A DNA stretch of 43,005 bases from a bacterium (GTDB lineage Bacteria; Actinomycetota; Acidimicrobiia; Spongiisociales; ZC4RG35). The stretch's first letter is position 1; every line of letters starts with the position of its first letter. The stretch spans positions 134,106-177,110 of the forward strand of contig JAHEJW010000002.1 of NCBI GenBank assembly GCA_024638655.1, written 5' to 3'. The notes under the pieces are model-generated. The model saw nothing but the letters and a program-made list of their open reading frames with translations, was not told where the DNA came from and did no database searches. The translations under genes were made by a program, and so were the position numbers. Below are positions 26,054 to 33,452 of the stretch, one piece after another.

Positions 26054-27163
26054 CTAAGGCGAAATCTTATCCGACAGCGTGTCGAGAACTTCGTCGAGCA
26101 CCTCGACGAACCGGCGGTTCTCCATCTCGGTGCCGACAGTCACCCTCATCCAGCCGCTGGACATGGGTCGGATGATCACACCCCGTGCTGTGAACTCCCT
26201 CGACACGACCCGGGAATCATCGGATGGCATCTTGAAGTAGACGAAATTGGTGTGGCTCTCCCCGTGCTCGAGGCCTCGCTCATCCATCACGCCAACCAGA
26301 TGGTGACGGCCGGCGGCGTTCTCCCTCGCTCTTCTCTTCAACTCCCCCGGTTGACCGAGCGAAGCGAGGGCTGCGGCCTGAGCCACGGCATTGACAGTCA
26401 GTGGCTGCTGCATCTTGCGCAGTTCGGTGATCAGCGAACCGTCCCCCACCCCGTATCCCACACGTTGGCCGGCGAGACCGTAGATCTTGGAGAAGGTCCT
26501 CAGAACCAGCACGTTCTTCCTGGTCAAGGCGGTGGGTATCGCTGTCGCGTAGCGCTGGTCTTCGACGAAGTCGTGATAGGCCTCATCGATCACGACGAGC
26601 ACCGAGTCCGGGACCGAGCCGACGAAAGAAGCGATCTCTTCGTGAGGGATGATGGTTCCCGTTGGGTTGTTGGGGTTGCAGACGAAGACGATGCGCGTCT
26701 GTTCGTCGATTGCCTCACGCATCGCATCGAGATCGTGCCGATGCGATTCGTCGAGAGGCACCTCGGTAAAGTCGGATCCTGCCCAGATCGCAGCGAAGCG
26801 ATACATCACGAAGCTGGGCCAGGCATAGACCACCCGGGTCCCAGGGCCTCCAACGGCGCTGACCGAATCGACCAGGAGGGCAACACTTCCGTTGCCGAAC
26901 CAGAGATTCGACCTGTCCACGCCCAGTTCCGACGCGAGGGCGTTGCTCAGATCCCACGAGTCGTTGTCCGGGTAGCGATTCGCCCCGGCGAGAGCTTCTG
27001 CAGCCGCCTCGGCAACCCCGGGGAAGGGGCCGAAGGGAGTCTCGTTGGCGGTGAGCCTGATGATCGAGGCGGGGTCGAGACCAAGGTCTCGTGCCACCTC
27101 GCTGATCGGTCGGCCCACCTCGTAAGGGCTCAACGCAGCGATCTCAGGCCGGAAGACGGGCAT
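26054..27163 (-). CDS. hisC: histidinol-phosphate aminotransferase-like PLP enzyme
   Basis: 369 residues, class I/II aminotransferase. LTANETPFGPFPG and NRYPDNDSWDL (N-terminal substrate and PLP region), VFVCNPNNPTGTIIP (Asn binding PLP), VIDEAYHDF (Asp/Tyr), and the PLP-lysine block TFSKIYGLAGQRVGYG are present. HisC makes histidinol phosphate from imidazole-acetol phosphate, but members of this clade also transaminate aromatic amino acids (phenylalanine-type), and no other his gene is near. tyrA is 9 kb away. ATG 27163 follows TAACTT by 7 nt (leaderless). Confidence 0.88.
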   Translation of the reverse strand: MPVFRPEIAALSPYEVGRPISEVARDLGLDPASIIRLTANETPFGPFPGVAEAAAEALAGANRYPDNDSWDLSNALASELGVDRSNLWFGNGSVALLVDSVSAVGGPGTRVVYAWPSFVMYRFAAIWAGSDFTEVPLDESHRHDLDAMREAIDEQTRIVFVCNPNNPTGTIIPHEEIASFVGSVPDSVLVVIDEAYHDFVEDQRYATAIPTALTRKNVLVLRTFSKIYGLAGQRVGYGVGDGSLITELRKMQQPLTVNAVAQAAALASLGQPGELKRRARENAAGRHHLVGVMDERGLEHGESHTNFVYFKMPSDDSRVVSREFTARGVIIRPMSSGWMRVTVGTEMENRRFVEVLDEVLDTLSDKISP

Positions 27164-27170
27164 GACCCTG

Positions 27171-27180
27171 AAGTTAACCA
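27171..27180. promoter_or_regulatory. back-to-back -10 boxes of hisC and the E1 gene
   Basis: Minus strand TAACTT (27176-27171), 7 nt from the hisC ATG. Plus strand TAACCA (27175-27180), 6 nt from the E1 ATG at 27187; it lacks the final T and is weaker. They overlap within GTTAAC. Confidence 0.4.
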
Positions 27181-27186
27181 AGCTCG

Positions 27187-29307
27187 ATGACCACGAGATC
27201 GGCGTTTGTGGCAGACTCAACGTGCATGGGTCGATATGAAACTCTGAGGATCATCGACGAGTCCGGCGACCTGGTGGGAGAGGACCCTGGTCTCAGCCCA
27301 GAGCTGTACCAGAAGATGTATCGGAACATGGTTTTGTCCCGCGAGCTGGACCGCCGGATGCTCGCGTTGCAGCGTCAGGGCCGGATCGGCACTTACGCAA
27401 TGCTCGAAGGTCAGGAGGCGGTGCAAATCGGCTCCGCTCTGGCCTTGAGAGCGAGCGACTTCGTCTTCCCTTCCTATCGCGAACACGGGATGCAGATAAC
27501 CCGCGGCCTGCCGATGGAGGTTCTGCTGGCCTATTGGAAAGGCCTGCCCAACACCCATTGGGACATGCAGAAGTACCGGACCGGCATTGTCACCGTGCCC
27601 ATCGCCTCCCAGCTGGCCCACGCCGTCGGCTATTCCTACGCCACGATGCTTCGGGGCGAGGAGACCGTCACCGCCGTCTACTTCGGTGATGGAGCAACCT
27701 CGGAGATCGACTTCCATTCCGGTATGAACTTCGCCGGGGTTTGGAGCACTCCGACGGTGTTCATCTGCTCCAACAACCTCTACGCCATATCCGTGCCCTA
27801 CTCCAAGCAAACCGCATCCGAGACGATCGCCCAGAAGGCCGAGGCCTACGGGTTCGAGGGCATGCGCGTCGACGGTATGGACCCGATCGCCGTCTACCTC
27901 GCCACGAGGATTGCGACACGCAAGGCGCGCGACGACCGGGGCCCGACCCTCATCGAGGCTCTGACCTATCGCTACGGCCCCCACGCCACCGCCGACGACC
28001 CATCGCTGTACAGGTCCGACGAAGAGGTGGATGCCTGGAGGCAAAAGGACCCGATCGAACGACTCCGGCGATTCCTCGAGAATCGGGGCGAGTGGGACGA
28101 GCGGGTTGGTGAGAAGATGGCAATGGAGGTGACCGACAGCGTCAATGCCGCCATCACCGCCATAGAGGCCGAGCCTCTACCCGAACGGGACAACACCGTC
28201 CGACATGCCTTCGCCAGGATCCCCGAGCATGTCGTCGAGCAGCTTCATGCCATGCAGCGAGCGCATGGAGAGGAGGAAACCGGCTTTTCCCCGGATGAGA
28301 TCTGGACAGTCGGCCGGGACAGGGTGCCGGAAGGACCCACCGAGTCCCTGACCATGGCCGGAGCCATCAACGCCGCCCTTCATCAGGCCATGGAGTTCGA
28401 CGAGAACGTGATCGTCCTCGGTGAGGACGTCGGCCAGGCGGGCGGAGTCTTCCGGGTGACGGAGGGCCTGCAGAAGAGATTCGGCGAGGATCGTGTCATC
28501 GACACGCCCCTAAACGAGTCGGGCATAGTCGGCACGGCGATCGGGATGGCGCTCGCCGGAGCACGACCGGTGGCGGAGATCCAGTTCGATGGATTCGTCT
28601 ACCCGGCCTTCGATCAGATCGTGTCGCACCTGGGACGGTTCCGATATCGCACGAGGGGCAACTCATCTGTTCCTGTCGTCGTCAGATTCCCAAACGGCGG
28701 AGGAATCGCCGCCCACGAGCATCATTGTGATTCGCCTGAGGCCTACTTCGTTCATGCGCCGGGCCTCGTCGTCGTCTGCCCGTCGACCCCGATCGACGCC
28801 AAAGGCCTCTTGGCCGCTGCCCTCGACGGTGACGATCCCGTCATATTCCTCGAGCCCAAGGTCCTCTACAGGGCGGGTCGCGAGGACGTGCCCACAGAGC
28901 ACTACACGCTGCCGATTGGCCGGGCCCGGGTGCGGCGCCAGGGAACCGACCTCACGTTGGTCACCTACGGCGGAATGGTTCCCGTTTCGCTCGAGGCCGC
29001 CGGACGAGTCGACGCGTCGGTCGAGATCATCGATCTGAGGACGCTGTTTCCATGGGACAGGGAAACCGTCCTCGAGTCGGTTTCGAAAACAACACGACTC
29101 TTGTGCGTCCAGGAGCCGCAAGGATCGGCCGGGATGGCTGCGGAAGTGAGCGCCGTGGTGGCCGAAGAGGCACTGTACGAGCTGTCGGGGCCGATCGTTC
29201 GAGTCACTGGTTTCGACGTCCCGTGGCCGCAGTTCGCCATCGAAGACCACGCCCTGGTGGACGTCGACCGCGTCGTCGCCGGCATCGAGCAGGCCCTGAC
29301 GAGTTGA
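27187..29307 (+). CDS. 2-oxoacid dehydrogenase E1, fused alpha and beta subunits
   Basis: 706-residue thiamine-diphosphate enzyme. The alpha half (about 40-350) has GDG at 167-169 and NN at 196-197 (GDGATSEIDFHSGMNFAG... SNNLYAIS), with GPHATADDPS for the phosphorylation-loop region. The beta half (about 385-706) has VIVLGEDVGQAGGVF, DTPLNESGIVG and the C-terminal VTGFDVPWPQF. These are normally separate genes; here they are joined by a linker near 350-385. Branched-chain 2-oxoacids are the likeliest substrates; pyruvate is possible. No E2 or E3 gene is adjacent. Start ATG 27187; ATG 27226 (GRYETLRI) is an alternative. Confidence 0.88.
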   Translation: MTTRSAFVADSTCMGRYETLRIIDESGDLVGEDPGLSPELYQKMYRNMVLSRELDRRMLALQRQGRIGTYAMLEGQEAVQIGSALALRASDFVFPSYREHGMQITRGLPMEVLLAYWKGLPNTHWDMQKYRTGIVTVPIASQLAHAVGYSYATMLRGEETVTAVYFGDGATSEIDFHSGMNFAGVWSTPTVFICSNNLYAISVPYSKQTASETIAQKAEAYGFEGMRVDGMDPIAVYLATRIATRKARDDRGPTLIEALTYRYGPHATADDPSLYRSDEEVDAWRQKDPIERLRRFLENRGEWDERVGEKMAMEVTDSVNAAITAIEAEPLPERDNTVRHAFARIPEHVVEQLHAMQRAHGEEETGFSPDEIWTVGRDRVPEGPTESLTMAGAINAALHQAMEFDENVIVLGEDVGQAGGVFRVTEGLQKRFGEDRVIDTPLNESGIVGTAIGMALAGARPVAEIQFDGFVYPAFDQIVSHLGRFRYRTRGNSSVPVVVRFPNGGGIAAHEHHCDSPEAYFVHAPGLVVVCPSTPIDAKGLLAAALDGDDPVIFLEPKVLYRAGREDVPTEHYTLPIGRARVRRQGTDLTLVTYGGMVPVSLEAAGRVDASVEIIDLRTLFPWDRETVLESVSKTTRLLCVQEPQGSAGMAAEVSAVVAEEALYELSGPIVRVTGFDVPWPQFAIEDHALVDVDRVVAGIEQALTS

Positions 29308-29840
29308 AGTCGGGGGTTGTCGCGGTCTTCGGGTCCTCCAGGACGGTTCCCGGCTCATCTGAATGGACGGCTGCCGAGGAGGTAGGCCGCCGAATCGCAT
29401 CTGCGGGCCATTCGGTGATCACCGGTGGGTACGGCGGGACAATGGAGGCTGCGTCCAAAGGCGCGTCGGAGGAGGGTGGTCACGTTGTCGGGGTCACGTC
29501 GCCTGCTCTGTTTCCCGAGAGGACCGGAGCGAACCGCTATGTCGACGAGCTGATCGAAGCATCCGACCTGGTCGAGCGGCTTGGGCAGCTGATCGCACGA
29601 GCCGATGGTGTGATCGCTCTGCCCGGATCCATCGGAACCGCTGCCGAGTTGCTCGTCGCCTGGAACCACAACTTCCTATCGCGCAGAAACGGTCGTGAGA
29701 CCGTCCCCACCGTTGCCGTCGGCCCGGGCTGGCGATCTCTGATGGATTCGATGCTCGGTCAGAACGGAGCCGAGCCCGGGGACATCCATGTCGTCGACGA
29801 AGCTGCGGAGGCCGTGGACTGGATCCTCGAGAAGATCTAG
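29304..29840 (+). CDS. LOG-family / TIGR00725-like nucleotide-binding protein
   Basis: 178 residues of the MoCo-carrier/LOG Rossmann fold. VAVFGSSRTVPGS, VITGGYGGTMEAASKGASEEGG and ADGVIALPGSIGTAAELLVAWN match the family, whose plant members release cytokinins from their ribotides. The usual PGGxGTxxE motif reads PGSIGTAAE, so Gly is replaced by Ser. Start TTG at 29304 overlaps the E1 stop (TTGA), making it the second gene of that operon. Whether it is a true phosphoribohydrolase is uncertain. Confidence 0.78.
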   Translation: MKSGVVAVFGSSRTVPGSSEWTAAEEVGRRIASAGHSVITGGYGGTMEAASKGASEEGGHVVGVTSPALFPERTGANRYVDELIEASDLVERLGQLIARADGVIALPGSIGTAAELLVAWNHNFLSRRNGRETVPTVAVGPGWRSLMDSMLGQNGAEPGDIHVVDEAAEAVDWILEKI

Positions 29841-29890
29841 GGCCCAACCCTTGCCGTTCGATTAACCCAGCAGAGGCAGTTTTCGCGTTC

Positions 29891-29896
29891 TAGCCT
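29891..29896 (+). promoter_or_regulatory. -10 box for the small Cys/His protein
   Basis: TAGCCT, then 7 nt, then GTG at 29904. No Shine-Dalgarno precedes that GTG. Confidence 0.45.
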
Positions 29897-29903
29897 GTTG
29901 ATC

Positions 29904-30140
29904 GTGAGCCACCTGCGTCCGGAGGACATGAGCAGCCGGCACCGGCGGTCTTCGTGCCGAAAAGGGCGCCACCAATACGGCGAGCCCCAGCACATCGGTG
30001 CGGGGATCATTCGCAAAGTCTGCGATGTCTGCTCATCGGTGACCATTGACCTGACCGGCGCCTACGAGGCCAACGCCCCCATTACCAGCGACAACCGAGG
30101 GATCATCTCGCTGGTGACCCGCGAAACCGGCACGGACTGA
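29904..30140 (+). CDS. small Cys/His protein, possible zinc-binding
   Basis: 78 residues. Basic N-terminus, then Cys18 and His23 (CRKGRHQYGEPQ) and Cys40-x2-Cys43 (KVCDVCSS) as a potential zinc site, followed by a short strand and an acidic region. I recall similar small proteins in actinobacteria but no function. GTG 29904 fits the leaderless pattern; ATG 29928 is preceded by GGAGG only 2 nt away and is the alternative. It lies between the LOG gene and mutT1, all on one strand, with separate -10 boxes. Confidence 0.6.
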   Translation: MSHLRPEDMSSRHRRSSCRKGRHQYGEPQHIGAGIIRKVCDVCSSVTIDLTGAYEANAPITSDNRGIISLVTRETGTD

Positions 30141-30164
30141 CCCAGCCTGCGCTCCAGTTGTACC

Positions 30165-30170
30165 TAATCT
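30165..30170 (+). promoter_or_regulatory. -10 box of a leaderless mutT1 promoter
   Basis: TAATCT, 7 nt, then GTG at 30178. No Shine-Dalgarno. Confidence 0.55.
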
Positions 30171-30177
30171 CCCCGCG

Positions 30178-31056
30178 GTGACGCGAATTGTCAGGGCTGC
30201 GGGCGGTCTCGTCTTTCGCAGAACTCCCAAGGGAAAGCTGAAGGTCCTGGTCGCCCATCGACCCAGTTATGACGACTGGTCTCTTCCGAAAGGAAAAGCC
30301 GACAAGGGCGAGACTCCCGACGAGACCGCTCTCCGGGAGGTCCTCGAAGAGACCGGCTATCGATGCCGGCTCGTCGCTCCACTGGGGACGAACCGGTATC
30401 GGATCGATGGTGGCGTCAAAGAGGTCACCTGGTTTGCCATGAGACCATTGCCCAACAGCCCCGGCTTCAAGAAGAACAGCGAGATCGATCAGATCAAATG
30501 GTTGAACAGAAAGAGGGCGAAGGAGTTGTTGGATTACGAGAACGACCGCTCACTCGTCACCGACTCCCCTTTCAAACAGTTGGTCCGAACGGGAACGATT
30601 CACCTCTTCAGGCACGCTTCTGCAGGTGATCGCATCAAGTGGGAGGGCAACGACCGAGAACGCCCCCTCACCAAGAAAGGGCGACGACAGGCCGCTGCCA
30701 TTGCCGAGCAGCTGGCAGATCGGGGCATCGAACGCATCCTCACCAGCCCCTACGCCCGCTGCATCCAGTCGGTCGAACCTCTGGCAAAGACGACCGGGGC
30801 CAAGATCGAGATCGACGAAGTCCTCTCCGAGGGCCCCGACATCGACGGGGCCTACCAGCTGGTCGACTCACTGGTCGGGTACAACGCAGTGGTGTGCTCA
30901 CACGGTGACGTCATCCCCGCGGTCATCAACCGAATGATGTGGGCCGGGCTCACCCTCGATTCCCGTTTCTATTGCTCGAAAGCATCGAGCTGGGAGATCA
31001 ACATCGAGGGCGGCAGATTCACCACCGGCCACTACGTGTCACCTCCCAAGGCCTAG
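30178..31056 (+). CDS. mutT1: Nudix hydrolase fused to histidine phosphatase, MutT1-like
   Basis: 292 residues. An N-terminal Nudix domain (box at 39-61: GKADKGETPDETALREVLEETGY) and a C-terminal SixA-like histidine phosphatase domain beginning with LFRHASAG (143-150; RH at 145-146) plus LTKKGRRQAAAIAEQL and SPYARCIQSVEPL. M. tuberculosis MutT1 has the same fusion and sanitises 8-oxo-dGTP/8-oxo-GTP and diadenosine polyphosphates; that role is inferred here. GTG start is 7 nt after TAATCT. The C-terminal VVCSHGDVIPAVI supplies the second phosphatase His. Confidence 0.88.
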   Translation: MTRIVRAAGGLVFRRTPKGKLKVLVAHRPSYDDWSLPKGKADKGETPDETALREVLEETGYRCRLVAPLGTNRYRIDGGVKEVTWFAMRPLPNSPGFKKNSEIDQIKWLNRKRAKELLDYENDRSLVTDSPFKQLVRTGTIHLFRHASAGDRIKWEGNDRERPLTKKGRRQAAAIAEQLADRGIERILTSPYARCIQSVEPLAKTTGAKIEIDEVLSEGPDIDGAYQLVDSLVGYNAVVCSHGDVIPAVINRMMWAGLTLDSRFYCSKASSWEINIEGGRFTTGHYVSPPKA

Positions 31057-31091
31057 CTGCGCCGGGACGAGCGAATGCCTCGGCCTGTCTG

Positions 31092-31622
31092 TCAGGCATG
31101 AGTTTGGGGCGCTGTTGCGTCTGGTTGCTGTGTTTGGGTTGTTGTCCCGGTTTGATGATGTGTGGTTTCGGTGTTCTGGGGTCCGGGGGGTGTGGGGAAG
31201 GTGTCACCCCCTAGGGTTTCGGCTTCCACTCCGGGTGGTGGCGTTTGAATCGGATTCGACCAGTTTCCGGGGTGTTGGTGGATGGTGATCCTTGACGGTG
31301 GACCACGATGTGATGGTGGTACCAGCAGAGCAGCACCAGGTTGTCGAGGTCGGTTAGTCCTCCCTGAGACCAGGAGATGATGTGGTGGGCTTGCAGCCGA
31401 TAGCGGGAGTCGCAGCCGTCGGCGGCACACCGACCCCGCATACTTATCCCATAACGCTCGTTTCTGGGCTGGGGTAGCGGTTCGGAGCTTTCGGCCGTAG
31501 TTGAGGTGTTGGCCGTCTCCGGTTCGGGCGGTCACTTCGACAGTGGCATCACACAACAGCGCTTCCAACTCAAACCCATACACTCGAACATACGTTCTAG
31601 CTAAGACAGAAACAACCCCCAT
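31092..31622 (-). pseudogene. HNH endonuclease (13E12/DUF222 family) remnant, frameshifted
   Basis: Only the C-terminal part of a 13E12-type HNH protein remains: ELEALLCDATVEV, GQHLNYGRKLRTATPAQKRALWDKY in the first frame, then RGRCAADGCDSRYRLQAHHI and GGLTDLDNLVLLCWYHH in another. The frames join if one base near 31439 is removed (TAT-G-CGG to TAT-CGG), restoring WDKYRGRC. The intact family has several hundred residues and a DUF222 N-terminal part missing here. After the HNH motif both frames run into GT-rich low-complexity DNA (31085-31215); the second frame stops at 31211. Either a decayed gene or a sequencing slip plus truncation. Confidence 0.75.
31584..31599. promoter_or_regulatory. LexA/SOS-box-like site inside the HNH remnant
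   Basis: TCGAACATACGTTCTA has GAAC-N4-GTTC with matching flanks on one side, close to the TCGAAC-N4-GTTCGA site of actinobacterial LexA. It lies within the first codons of the remnant. 13E12-family genes of M. tuberculosis are known SOS-regulon members, which supports the call. Confidence 0.6.
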
Positions 31623-31658
31623 CGCAAAGGCAAATACAGGAGCGTCGATCGGCCCCGG

Positions 31659-32051
31659 TTAGCCGAGTTGCCTCCATCTCATCACGCCGCCGACCAGGAG
31701 CAGAACGGCAAGGAGCGAGAGAGAGGGCACGTCGAGAACGGGGGTGCCCCCCGAGTCGAGGCTCAATAGATGGGAAACGACATGTGCCATCGCACCGACT
31801 CCCACCCCAAGCAAGGCCGCGGTCAGAGCGTCGCCGGTCAAGAAGGCGGCCACAATCAGTGTCGCACCGAGTCCGAGCTGGAATGCGCCGATGTCCTGAA
31901 TGAAATGGGCGTTGTACGGTTCGAAGGCTGCGACTGACTCGTAGAAGCCGGCAGGCGAGGCCATCGCCCAGCCTCCAAACGCGACAAGGACGAATCCACC
32001 GACGGCAGCAACGCCTCTTGGGAAGCGAGTCTCGGTCCCATGATCGGCCAT
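31659..32051 (-). CDS. small four-helix membrane protein, function unknown
   Basis: 130 residues with about four membrane segments (AAVGGFVLVAFGGWAMA; FQLGLGATLIVAAFL; ALLGVGVGAMAHVVSHLL; LSLLAVLLLVGGVMRW). The layout resembles DUF4345/DoxX-like small proteins, but no specific family is claimed. The ATG at 32051 is chosen over an in-frame GTG at 32060 because TAGCGT lies exactly 7 nt before it. Divergent from the GbsR-type regulator, sharing a 76-bp control region with it. Confidence 0.65.
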   Translation of the reverse strand: MADHGTETRFPRGVAAVGGFVLVAFGGWAMASPAGFYESVAAFEPYNAHFIQDIGAFQLGLGATLIVAAFLTGDALTAALLGVGVGAMAHVVSHLLSLDSGGTPVLDVPSLSLLAVLLLVGGVMRWRQLG

Positions 32052-32058
32052 CGGGAAC

Positions 32059-32064
32059 ACGCTA
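32059..32064 (-). promoter_or_regulatory. -10 box of a leaderless promoter for the membrane protein
   Basis: TAGCGT on the minus strand, 7 nt, then ATG at 32051. Confidence 0.5.
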
Positions 32065-32088
32065 TTCGACGAAGCCCGCTCTCCGCAG

Positions 32089-32115
32089 CTTTCACAACTT
32101 TCAGAACTTTCATAT
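32089..32115 (+). repeat. three tandem 9-bp repeats over the regulator promoter
   Basis: CTTTCACAA, CTTTCAGAA, CTTTCATAT at 32089, 32098 and 32107. They share CTTTCA and cover the -35 and spacer of the promoter of the GbsR-type gene, so they may be its operator. Confidence 0.6.
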
Positions 32116-32120
32116 ATAGT
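32091..32120 (+). promoter_or_regulatory. leaderless promoter of the regulator-ABC operon
   Basis: TTCACA (32091-32096), 18-bp spacer, TATAGT (32115-32120), then 7 nt and the GTG at 32128. This is the best-defined leaderless promoter of the window. Confidence 0.65.
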
Positions 32121-32127
32121 TGATCTT

Positions 32128-32592
32128 GTGGACGACAGAGCCTCCAGTTTCGTCGAGCAGGTCGGTCGGTTTTGGGAGTCCCTCGGTCAGCCTCGGACTG
32201 CGGGCCGGATGCTCGGCTGGCTGATGATCTGCGACCCGCCGGAGCAATCCTCCGCAAACCTAAGGGATTCACTCGATGCCAGCGCAGGATCGGTTTCCAA
32301 CACAACGAGAGACCTGATGCAGATCGGAATGGTGGACCGGGTCACCTTCCCGGGCGACAGGTCGTCGTACTTTCGCTTGCACGAGCATGCCTGGATCCAG
32401 GTGATGCAGGGGCGCCTTGAAGCGATTCGAGGGCTCCATCAGCTTGCGCTCGCGGCAGAGCCGCTCAGACCCGAGCGTCGGGCCGACCGGGTGGCCGACC
32501 TGCGATTCATCACCGAGTTCATGCTGGATGAGTGGCCCGGTGTGATGGACCGAATGCAACGCAAACTCGAGAAGCGAGGAGAGGCGAAATGA
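32128..32592 (+). CDS. GbsR/MarR-type transcriptional regulator
   Basis: 154-residue winged-helix protein. AGRMLGWLMICDPPEQSSANLRDSLDASAGSVSNTTRDLMQIGMVDRV shows the recognition pattern of the GbsR group (read in parts: RMLGWLMICDP, SAGSVSNTTRDL). It is followed by the wing VTFPGDRSSYFRLH and a C-terminal dimerisation helix. It likely represses its own operon through the repeats upstream; the effector is unknown. GTG 32128 is 7 nt after the -10. The stop overlaps the ABC ATPase start (ATGA). In many actinobacteria this family sits in front of ABC-2 exporters, as here. Confidence 0.85.
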   Translation: MDDRASSFVEQVGRFWESLGQPRTAGRMLGWLMICDPPEQSSANLRDSLDASAGSVSNTTRDLMQIGMVDRVTFPGDRSSYFRLHEHAWIQVMQGRLEAIRGLHQLALAAEPLRPERRADRVADLRFITEFMLDEWPGVMDRMQRKLEKRGEAK

Positions 32593-33452
32593 CCGATGCT
32601 GCGATCGAGGCCAAGGATCTGTCTTTCTCCTACGGGAATCTCAAGGCAGTAGACGGTGTCTCATTTTCGATTGCCTCCGGCGAGATCCTCGGATTCCTTG
32701 GCCCGAACGGGGCGGGCAAGTCCACCACGATCAAGATGCTCATAGGCCAACTCGTGCCGGAGGATGGCACCATCACGATTCTCGGCATGGACCCCCGACA
32801 CGACAAAGAGTCGATCCAGGCTCGGATGGGGGTCTGTTTCGAGGAGAAGAACCTCTACGAGTCGATGACAGGTGAGGAGAATCTGCGGTTTTTCGCCAGC
32901 CTCTTCGGGATCAAGAGTCCCGACGCCCAGGAATTGCTAAGCCGGGTCGGACTGGCTGACCGTGGCGACGATCGCGTATCCAAGTACTCCAAAGGCATGC
33001 GTCAGAGGCTGATGATGGCCAGAGCGTTGGTGAACCAGCCCGACGTTCTCTTCCTCGACGAGCCGACCGATGGCCTCGATCCTGCCTCAGCTCAGTCCAT
33101 TCGCAATCTCATTCTCAAGGAGTCAGATCGCGGGGCGGCGATCCTGCTCACGACCCACGACATGCACGAGGCGGATGAGCTCTCCGACCGCGTGGCATTC
33201 ATCAACGAGGGGAAGCTGCACGCCGTCGACACACCCGAGAACCTCAAAATGCAACACGGGAAGCGCTCAGTCAAGGTCAGGGTGCGTGAGGAGGGAGATG
33301 TCAGTGAGCGGATCGTGGAGCTCGACGATGCCAGCGCCGGTGAGCAGCTCAAAGCGGCCGTGAGTAGCGCAGGTTTGCTCACCATCCACACCGAAGAGGC
33401 ATCGCTCGAAAACATCTTCATCGAGATGACGGGCAGAAGGTTGCAGGGATGA
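32589..33452 (+). CDS. ABC-2 transporter ATP-binding protein
   Basis: 287 residues. Walker A GPNGAGKST, Q-loop region in VCFEEKNLYESMTG, signature YSKGMRQRL, Walker B VLFLDEPTDGLD and H-loop LLTTHDMHEA are all intact. The C-terminal extension (about 220-287) is that of NatA/CcmA-type ATPases that pair with ABC-2 permeases. ATG 32589 lies just after a GAGGAGAGG ribosome site and overlaps the regulator stop; the longer open frame upstream is not used. The stop overlaps the first permease. Substrate unknown; export of a toxic compound, lipid or sodium is possible. Confidence 0.92.
   Translation: MTDAAIEAKDLSFSYGNLKAVDGVSFSIASGEILGFLGPNGAGKSTTIKMLIGQLVPEDGTITILGMDPRHDKESIQARMGVCFEEKNLYESMTGEENLRFFASLFGIKSPDAQELLSRVGLADRGDDRVSKYSKGMRQRLMMARALVNQPDVLFLDEPTDGLDPASAQSIRNLILKESDRGAAILLTTHDMHEADELSDRVAFINEGKLHAVDTPENLKMQHGKRSVKVRVREEGDVSERIVELDDASAGEQLKAAVSSAGLLTIHTEEASLENIFIEMTGRRLQG

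Noticed and set aside
31070-31215. GT-rich low-complexity tract as a repeat array or CRISPR
   Set aside because: No constant repeat and spacer lengths; it is the degenerate tail usual after 13E12-type genes.
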